From Candidatus Nanopelagicales bacterium (lineage in GTDB: Bacteria; Actinomycetota; Actinomycetes; S36-B12; CAIYMF01): a DNA stretch of 64,000 nucleotides. The notes under the pieces were generated by a model. That model had not been told where the DNA came from. It saw only the letters and a program-made list of their open reading frames with translations, and ran no database searches. Positions 58,281 through 64,000 of the stretch are shown in pieces. The stretch spans positions 1-64,000 of the forward strand of contig JADGOZ010000063.1 of assembly GCA_017882705.1 (NCBI GenBank). The letters are read 5' to 3'. The translations under genes and the position numbers were made by a program. Each line of letters begins with the position of its first letter. Position 1 is the stretch's first letter.

Positions 58281-59948
58281 ATGACGCCCGATCAGCTCGC
58301 CGCCGCGATCCGTCACGCCGTCGTGACCGCGATCGCCGAGGGCGACCTCGCCCTCGAGCCCTCCATGGTCCCGGACGAGATCACGGTCGAGCGTCCGCGC
58401 AACCCCGAGCACGGCGACTACGCCACCAACGTGGCCCTGCAGCTGGCCAAGCCGGCCGGCACCAACCCGCGGGCGGTCGCCGAGCTCGTCGCCGTACGTC
58501 TGCGCGACGTCGCCGGGATCGAGGACGTCGACATCGCCGGCCCCGGGTTCCTCAACATCACGCTCGACGCCGCGACGCTCGGCGAGCTCGCGCGGTCGGT
58601 CGTCGTCGCGGGCGAGACCTACGGCCGGATCGACCGCTACGCCGGGCAGAAGTACGACGTCGAGTTCATCTCGGCCAACCCGACCGGCCCGCTTCACCTC
58701 GGTCACACGCGGTGGGCGGCCGTCGGCGACGCGATCGCCCGGGTCCTCGAGGCCGCCGGGGCCGAGGTCGCGCGCGAGTTCTACATCAACGACCGTGGCG
58801 TGCAGATGGACAAGTTCGGCATGTCGCTCGAGGCGCGCGCCCTCGGCGTCGAGCCGCCCGAGGGCGGCTATCAGGGCGGCTACGTCGACGAGCTCGCCCA
58901 GCAGATCGTGGCGGCCGACCCGGCGATCCTCGACCTCGTCGGCGACGCACGGTGGGAGGCGTTCCGCGAGGCCGGCTACGCCCTTCAGCTGCAGCAGCAG
59001 AAGGACGTCCTCGACCACTTCAACACCCACTTCGACGTCTGGTACTCCGAGCGCTCGCTGCACTCGAGCGGTGCGGTCGAGCGCGGCTTCGAGAAGCTGC
59101 GCGAGCAGGGCCACATGTTCGAGGCGGACGGCGCGGTGTGGCTGCGTACGAGCGACTTCGACGACGACAAGGACCGCGTGCTGGTCAAGGCCGACGGCGA
59201 GCTCACCTACTTCGCGAGCGACACCGCCTACTACCTCGACAAGCGCAGCCGTGGGTTCGACGTCAACATCTACCTCCTCGGCGCGGACCACCACGGCTAC
59301 GTCAACCGGCTGCGCGCCGTCTCGGCCTGCGCGGGCGACGACCCCGACGTCAACATCGAGGTGCTCATCGGGCAGCTCGTGAAGATGGTCAAGGGCGGCG
59401 AGGAGGTCCGGCTGTCCAAGCGGGCCGGCAACATGATCACGCTCGAGGACCTCGTCGACGAGGTCGGAGTCGACGCTGCGCGCTACTCCCTCATCCGCTA
59501 CCCCGTCGACAGCCCGCTCGTGCTCGACCTCGACCTGCTCGTCTCGCGGAGCAACGACAACCCGGTCTTCTACGTGCAGTACGCGCACGCACGCATCTCC
59601 TCGGTGCTGCGCGGAGCGGCCGACCTCGGGATCGACTGGCGCTCGGCCGACGCGGACCTGTCTCTGCTCACGCACGAGCGGGAGACGGCGCTGCTCGGCC
59701 TCATCGGCGAGCTGCCTCGAGTCGTGGCCACGGCGTCGGAGCTGCGCGAGCCGCACCGCGTCGCGCGCTACCTCGAGGAGCTGGCCAACGGCTATCACAA
59801 GTTCTACGACGTCTGCCGCGTGCTGCCCATGGCCGACGCCGAGCTCGAGCCGATCAACGTCTCGCGGCTCTGGCTCTGCGCCGCCGCTCGGCAGACCCTG
59901 GCCAACGGCCTGGGGATGCTGGGCGTGACCGCTCCCGAGCGGATGTAG
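58281..59948 (+). CDS. argS: Arginyl-tRNA synthetase
   Basis: 555-aa class I synthetase, normal length. The N-terminal Add1 domain (about 1-110) is followed by [20 protein letters not shown] with the HIGH-type [19 protein letters not shown] and the KMSKS-like [16 protein letters not shown] come next. The C-terminal anticodon domain ends in [15 protein letters not shown]. It charges tRNA-Arg; the CCG isoacceptor gene lies directly upstream. Confidence 0.98.
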   Translation: MTPDQLAAAIRHAVVTAIAEGDLALEPSMVPDEITVERPRNPEHGDYATNVALQLAKPAGTNPRAVAELVAVRLRDVAGIEDVDIAGPGFLNITLDAATLGELARSVVVAGETYGRIDRYAGQKYDVEFISANPTGPLHLGHTRWAAVGDAIARVLEAAGAEVAREFYINDRGVQMDKFGMSLEARALGVEPPEGGYQGGYVDELAQQIVAADPAILDLVGDARWEAFREAGYALQLQQQKDVLDHFNTHFDVWYSERSLHSSGAVERGFEKLREQGHMFEADGAVWLRTSDFDDDKDRVLVKADGELTYFASDTAYYLDKRSRGFDVNIYLLGADHHGYVNRLRAVSACAGDDPDVNIEVLIGQLVKMVKGGEEVRLSKRAGNMITLEDLVDEVGVDAARYSLIRYPVDSPLVLDLDLLVSRSNDNPVFYVQYAHARISSVLRGAADLGIDWRSADADLSLLTHERETALLGLIGELPRVVATASELREPHRVARYLEELANGYHKFYDVCRVLPMADAELEPINVSRLWLCAAARQTLANGLGMLGVTAPERM

Positions 59949-59952
59949 CGGC

Positions 59953-61392
59953 ATGCGCGCCCACCCCGCCGGACCGCGCCACGGCGAGATCCTCGCCCCC
60001 GCCGGTGCACCGCCTCTCCCGGCCGACGCCGAGGCGATGCACGCGCTCGCCGCAGGGGTCTGGCCCACCGGCGCGTCTCGCGGCGTCGACGGCGGTCTCG
60101 CCGCTCGCGCCGTGAGCATCGCAGGGGTCGACGTACGCGACCTCGCGGCCGAGTTCGGCACGCCGCTGTTCGTGCTCGACGAGGCCGACTTCCGTTCGCG
60201 CGCAGCCGCTTTTCGCATTGCCTACGACGACTCCGAGGTCCCCGCCGACGTGTTCTACGCCGGCAAGGCGTTCCTCTCCGCGACCGTCGCGCGCTGGGTC
60301 GCGGAGGAGGGGCTCAACCTCGACGTCTGCTCGGGCGGCGAGCTGCTCACCGCCGTGCGCGCCGGCTTCCCGGCCGACCGCATCGCCTTCCACGGCAACA
60401 ACAAGAGCGTCGCCGAGCTCGAGCTCGCGCTCGAGCACGGGGTCGGTCGCTACGTCGTCGACTCGTTCGAGGAGATCGTCAGGCTCGCCGCTGCCGCGGA
60501 GCGCGCGGCCGTGGTCGCCGACGTCCTGGTGCGCGTCACGGTCGGTGTCGAGGCCCACACGCACGAGTTCATCGCGACCGCGCACGAGGACCAGAAGTTC
60601 GGCCTCTCGCTGGCCGGGGGAGCGGCCGAGGAGGCCGTGCGCCGCATCGTGAAGCTGCCGTCGCTGCGACTCGTCGGCCTGCACTCGCACATCGGCTCGC
60701 AGATCTTCGACACCGCCGGCTTCGAGGTGTCGGCGCACCGCCTCGTGGGCCTCGCCGCCAGGATCCGTGACGAGCACGGCCTCGAGGTGGACGAGCTCGA
60801 CCTCGGCGGCGGCATGGGCATCGCCTACCTCGACGGTGAGGACCCGATGCAGCCGTCGGCCATGGCCGACCTGCTCCGCGGGATCGTGGTGCGCGAGTGC
60901 ACGGCGTACGGCCTGCGGCTGCCGCGCCTCGCGGTCGAGCCGGGGCGTGCGATCGTCGGACCGTCGATGGTCACGCTCTACGAGGTGGGCACCGTCAAGG
61001 AGGTCGACCTCGGGTCCGGCCACGCGCGCCACTACGTCAGCGTCGACGGCGGCATGAGCGACAACATCCGCACCGCGCTGTACGACGCCGAGTACACCGT
61101 GCGGCTCGTGTCGCGGTTCTCCGACGCCGCGCCCGTCCTCAGTCGCGTGGTCGGCCGGCACTGCGAGAGCGGCGACATCGTCGTGCGCGACTGCTGGCTT
61201 CCCGGGGACCTCGCCCCGGGCGACCTGCTCGCGGTCGCCGCGACGGGCGCCTACTGCCGTGCGATGGCCTCGAACTACAACGCCGTCCCGCGGCCGGCCG
61301 TCGTCTCGGTCCGCGACGGCCGCGCGTCGGTCGTCCTGCGGCGGGAGACGCCCGAGGACCTGCTCGCCCTCGACGCGGGGCTGACGCCCTGA
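59953..61392 (+). CDS. lysA: Diaminopimelate decarboxylase
   Basis: 479-aa PLP enzyme (alanine-racemase fold) performing the last step of lysine synthesis. The PLP Lys is K105 in [23 protein letters not shown] and [10 protein letters not shown] bind the cofactor; the active-site Cys is in [10 protein letters not shown] and the Tyr in [12 protein letters not shown]. An extra 50-residue N-terminus is common in actinobacteria. It begins 4 bases after the argS stop, the usual actinobacterial pairing. Confidence 0.97.
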   Translation: MRAHPAGPRHGEILAPAGAPPLPADAEAMHALAAGVWPTGASRGVDGGLAARAVSIAGVDVRDLAAEFGTPLFVLDEADFRSRAAAFRIAYDDSEVPADVFYAGKAFLSATVARWVAEEGLNLDVCSGGELLTAVRAGFPADRIAFHGNNKSVAELELALEHGVGRYVVDSFEEIVRLAAAAERAAVVADVLVRVTVGVEAHTHEFIATAHEDQKFGLSLAGGAAEEAVRRIVKLPSLRLVGLHSHIGSQIFDTAGFEVSAHRLVGLAARIRDEHGLEVDELDLGGGMGIAYLDGEDPMQPSAMADLLRGIVVRECTAYGLRLPRLAVEPGRAIVGPSMVTLYEVGTVKEVDLGSGHARHYVSVDGGMSDNIRTALYDAEYTVRLVSRFSDAAPVLSRVVGRHCESGDIVVRDCWLPGDLAPGDLLAVAATGAYCRAMASNYNAVPRPAVVSVRDGRASVVLRRETPEDLLALDAGLTP

Positions 61393-61482
61393 CCCGTCGA
61401 GCCCGCACCGCACACCGACCTGCAGCCGCCTCGCCCCGGATGGCAGGCTAAGCACCGCACGCTTCCCCTGGGAGGGACCCCG

Positions 61483-62793
61483 ATGACCACGCCGGATCCG
61501 GCGCACCGCGAGCTGACCGTCGCCCTCCTGGGCGGCGGCACCGTGGGAAGCCAGGTGGCCCGACTCCTGCGCGAGTCCGCCGACGACCTCGCCGCGCGCG
61601 CGGGCGCCCCGCTGCGCCTCGTGGGCGTGGGTGTCCGCGACACCACGAAGGAGCGCGAGGGGATCGACTCGGCGCTGCTGACCGACGACCTCGAGGCGCT
61701 CGCCACGAGCGGCGTCGACGTCGTCGTCGAGCTGATGGGCGGCATCGAGCCGGCGCGGTCGCTGATCCTCGCGGCGATGGCGGCCGGTTCCTCGATCGTC
61801 ACGGCCAACAAGGCGCTGCTCGCCGAGGACGGCGCGACCTTGCACGCCGCGGCCGAGAAGCACGGCGTCGACCTCTACTACGAGGCCTCCGTGGCCGGCG
61901 CGATCCCGCTGCTGCGCCCGCTGCGCGAGAGCCTCGCCGGCGACAAGGTCCGTCGCGTGCTCGGCATCGTCAACGGCACGACCAACTTCATCCTCTCGGC
62001 GATGGACGAGAACGGTGCCGACTACGCCGACGTCCTGGCCGAGGCGCAGGCGCTCGGCTATGCGGAGGCCGACCCCACGGCCGACGTCGAGGGCTACGAC
62101 GCCGCCGCCAAGGCGGCGATCCTCGCCGGTCTCGCGTTCCACACCCGCGTGCGGCTCGAGGACGTCTTCCGCGAGGGCATCACGACGGTCTCCGCGCAGG
62201 ACGTCGCCGCCGCCCGCGAGATGGGCTTCGTCATCAAGCTGCTCGCCGTCGCCGAGCTCTCCGAGGACGAGAAGGGACTCGTCGTCCGGGTGCACCCGGC
62301 GATGGTCCCGAGGACCCACCCGCTCGCGGGCGTGCGCGGCGCGTTCAACGCCGTCTTCGTCGAGGCGGAGTCCGCCGGCCAGGTCATGTTCTACGGCCGC
62401 GGTGCCGGCGGTGCTCCGACGGCGTCGGCCGTGCTCGGCGACATCGTCGCGGTGGCGCAGCACCGGATCGCCGGCTCGCGTGGCCCCGCGGAGTCGACGT
62501 ACGCCCATCTGGAGGTGCGACCGGTCGGCGACGCCGTCACGCGCTACTACGTCAACCTCGAGGTGTCCGACCGGCCCGGTGTCCTCGCGGCCGTCGCGCA
62601 GGCCTTCGCCGACAACGGCGTGAGCATCCAGAACGTGCGGCAGGACGGCCACGGCGACGACGCCGGGCTGGTGGTGCGGACGCACACCGCGCGGGACTCC
62701 GACCTCGCCGCCACGATCGAGCGGCTGCGGTCGAGCGACTCCGTTCGTCGGGTCGTCGGGGTCATGCGCGTCGAAGGAGAGGGCGAGCGATGA
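61483..62793 (+). CDS. hom: Homoserine dehydrogenase
   Basis: 436 aa. The NAD(P) fold is [29 protein letters not shown] and the catalytic region [12 protein letters not shown] with [20 protein letters not shown] are conserved. A C-terminal ACT domain ([20 protein letters not shown]) confers feedback control, typically by threonine. GGGAGGGACCCCG precedes ATG 61483; TAAGCA at 61450-61455 may be a -10. First gene of the threonine operon. Confidence 0.97.
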   Translation: MTTPDPAHRELTVALLGGGTVGSQVARLLRESADDLAARAGAPLRLVGVGVRDTTKEREGIDSALLTDDLEALATSGVDVVVELMGGIEPARSLILAAMAAGSSIVTANKALLAEDGATLHAAAEKHGVDLYYEASVAGAIPLLRPLRESLAGDKVRRVLGIVNGTTNFILSAMDENGADYADVLAEAQALGYAEADPTADVEGYDAAAKAAILAGLAFHTRVRLEDVFREGITTVSAQDVAAAREMGFVIKLLAVAELSEDEKGLVVRVHPAMVPRTHPLAGVRGAFNAVFVEAESAGQVMFYGRGAGGAPTASAVLGDIVAVAQHRIAGSRGPAESTYAHLEVRPVGDAVTRYYVNLEVSDRPGVLAAVAQAFADNGVSIQNVRQDGHGDDAGLVVRTHTARDSDLAATIERLRSSDSVRRVVGVMRVEGEGER

Positions 62794-63869
62794 GCCGGCA
62801 CGTCACCGTGGGCACGCACCAGTGGCACGGCGTGATCGAGGAGTACCGCGACCGGCTGCCGGTGAGCGACAAGACCCCCGTCATCACGCTGCGCGAGGGC
62901 GGCACGCCGCTCGTGTCCGCCGGCTACCTCTCGGAGCTGACCGGCTGCGACGTCCACCTCAAGGTCGAGGGCCAGAACCCCACCGGGTCGTTCAAGGACC
63001 GCGGCATGACGATGGCGATCTCCAAGGCGGCGGAGGAGGGGGCCAAGGCGGTCATCTGCGCGTCGACCGGCAACACCTCGGCGTCGGCCGCGGCCTACGC
63101 CGTCAAGGCGGGCATGCTCTGCGCGGTGCTCGTGCCGCAGGGCAAGATCGCGCTCGGCAAGCTCGCCCAGGCGCTGGTGCACGGTGCGAGGCTGCTGCAG
63201 GTCGACGGCAACTTCGACGACTGCCTCACCCTGGCGCGCAAGCTCTCCGAGCACTACCCCGTGTCGCTCGTGAACTCGGTGAACCCGGCGCGCATCGAGG
63301 GCCAGAAGACCGCGGCGTTCGAGATCGTGGACTTCCTCGGTGACGCCCCCGACATCCACTGCCTGCCCGTCGGCAACGCCGGCAACATCACGGCCTACTG
63401 GAAGGGCTTCACCGAGTACGCCTCCGACGGCGTCTCCACGAAGCGTCCGCGCGAGTGGGGTTTCCAGGCTGCCGGGTCGGCGCCGATCGTCAACGGTGCG
63501 CCCGTCACGCACCCCTCGACCATCGCGACCGCGATCCGGATCGGCAACCCCGCGTCGTGGGACCAGGCCCTCGCCGCGCGCGACGAGTCCGGCGGTCGCA
63601 TCGACGCCGTGACCGACCGCGCCATCCTCGCCGCCTACCGGCTGCTCGCGTCGAAGGAGGGCGTGTTCGTCGAGCCGGCCTCCGCCGCGTCGGTGGCCGG
63701 GCTCCTCCAGGTGCACGCGGCCGGCGGTCTCGACGCGGGCCAGCGCGTGGTCTGCACGGTGACCGGTCACGGCCTCAAGGACCCGGAGTGGGCCATCGCC
63801 GGGGCGCCCAAGCCCGTCAGCGTGCCGGTCGACGCCCACATCGCCGCCGTCGAGCTGGGCCTCGCTTGA
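62790..63869 (+). CDS. thrC: Threonine synthase
   Basis: 359-aa PLP enzyme converting O-phosphohomoserine to threonine. PLP Lys is K69 in [34 protein letters not shown] and [16 protein letters not shown] bind the substrate and cofactor phosphate. The short form is typical of actinobacteria. Its ATG overlaps the hom stop (ATGA) and its stop overlaps the thrB ATG (TGATG). Confidence 0.97.
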   Translation: MSRHVTVGTHQWHGVIEEYRDRLPVSDKTPVITLREGGTPLVSAGYLSELTGCDVHLKVEGQNPTGSFKDRGMTMAISKAAEEGAKAVICASTGNTSASAAAYAVKAGMLCAVLVPQGKIALGKLAQALVHGARLLQVDGNFDDCLTLARKLSEHYPVSLVNSVNPARIEGQKTAAFEIVDFLGDAPDIHCLPVGNAGNITAYWKGFTEYASDGVSTKRPREWGFQAAGSAPIVNGAPVTHPSTIATAIRIGNPASWDQALAARDESGGRIDAVTDRAILAAYRLLASKEGVFVEPASAASVAGLLQVHAAGGLDAGQRVVCTVTGHGLKDPEWAIAGAPKPVSVPVDAHIAAVELGLA

Positions 63870-64000
63870 TGGCCACTCCGAGCAGCCGCCCGATGTTCCG
63901 GGCCGCACCCACGCGGGTCCGCGTGCCCGCGACGTCGGCCAACCTCGGTCCCGGCTTCGACGCGTTCGGGCTCGCTCTCGGTCTCTACGACGACGTCGTG
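63869..64000 (+). CDS. thrB: Homoserine kinase (N-terminal part, runs off window)
   Basis: 44 codons are visible. VRVPATSANLGPGFDAFGLA is the GHMP-kinase N-terminal signature as found in ThrB. One-base overlap with thrC completes the hom-thrC-thrB order that makes threonine from aspartate semialdehyde. Confidence 0.93.
   Translation, partial: MATPSSRPMFRAAPTRVRVPATSANLGPGFDAFGLALGLYDDVV

Noticed and set aside
1-64000. CRISPR arrays, transposases, integrases, rRNA
   Set aside because: Looked for repeated 25-40 bp units with spacers, DDE or recombinase motifs and rRNA landmarks; none seen.

Overview
This window is a chromosomal stretch of a very high-GC actinobacterium. Evidence for this is codon use ending almost always in G or C, frequent GTG starts, many 4-base ATGA/GTGA gene overlaps, a mycobacterial-type 2-oxoglutarate decarboxylase (Kgd) and the actinobacterial gene order argS-lysA-hom-thrC-thrB. 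A member of the Nocardioidaceae or a neighbouring family would fit, but the sequence alone does not settle the genus. I see no CRISPR array, transposase, prophage or rRNA. All identifications come from reading motifs; no database search was run.

Layout. 1-4.0 kb: the N-terminal half of kgd and an ABC-2 exporter pair (both minus strand), the latter preceded by three 11-bp-phased direct repeats. 4.1-8.3 kb: a PLP decarboxylase, an unknown protein, a P-loop kinase converging on cspA (which has a hairpin-rich leader), a frameshifted pseudogene and small genes. 8.3-12.6 kb: an acetylpolyamine-type deacetylase, a DmpA-type P1 peptidase and a CocE/S15 hydrolase. 12.6-19.7 kb: a probable methylated-amine catabolic island with an MFS transporter, two Rieske oxygenases carrying a bridging Glu, a sarcosine-oxidase-like enzyme, a PYROXD2-like flavoprotein and a TetR regulator with a palindromic operator. 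19.8-23.1 kb: a decayed zone holding gene remnants, a GNAT enzyme, a rifampin ADP-ribosyltransferase (Arr), a small membrane ORF and a patatin-like protein. 23.1-31.2 kb: a complete five-gene peptide ABC transporter operon and oligopeptidase B, which with the peptidases at 9.5-12.6 kb suggests peptide scavenging.

31.2-33.4 kb carries small membrane and unknown genes. 32.7-42.5 kb is a long sulfur-assimilation unit read on the minus strand: a 27-codon Cys-ending leader peptide, then sulfite reductase, APS reductase, CysD, CysN, an SsuABC-like transporter, siroheme synthase and a sirohydrochlorin chelatase-like protein. Nearly all junctions overlap by a few bases. 42.6-51.5 kb holds an aldehyde dehydrogenase, a nitroreductase, two L,D-transpeptidases, a lipid/diacylglycerol kinase, a dienelactone hydrolase, and a wall-lytic-type secreted protein behind what looks like a c-di-AMP (ydaO) riboswitch. 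51.5-57.9 kb holds trmB and then the most intriguing module: a cytoplasmic subtilisin-like protease convergent with an operon of an ECF-like sigma factor, a small beta-rich protein and a TPR-CHAT (caspase-like) protease. 58.1-64.0 kb is tRNA-Arg(CCG), argS, lysA, hom, thrC and the start of thrB.

Several genes (tetR 15090, yjbR-like 8312, the aldehyde dehydrogenase 42610, the unknown gene 48920 and argS) have a TANNNT -10 element ending 6-7 bases before the start codon. They are probably transcribed as leaderless mRNAs.
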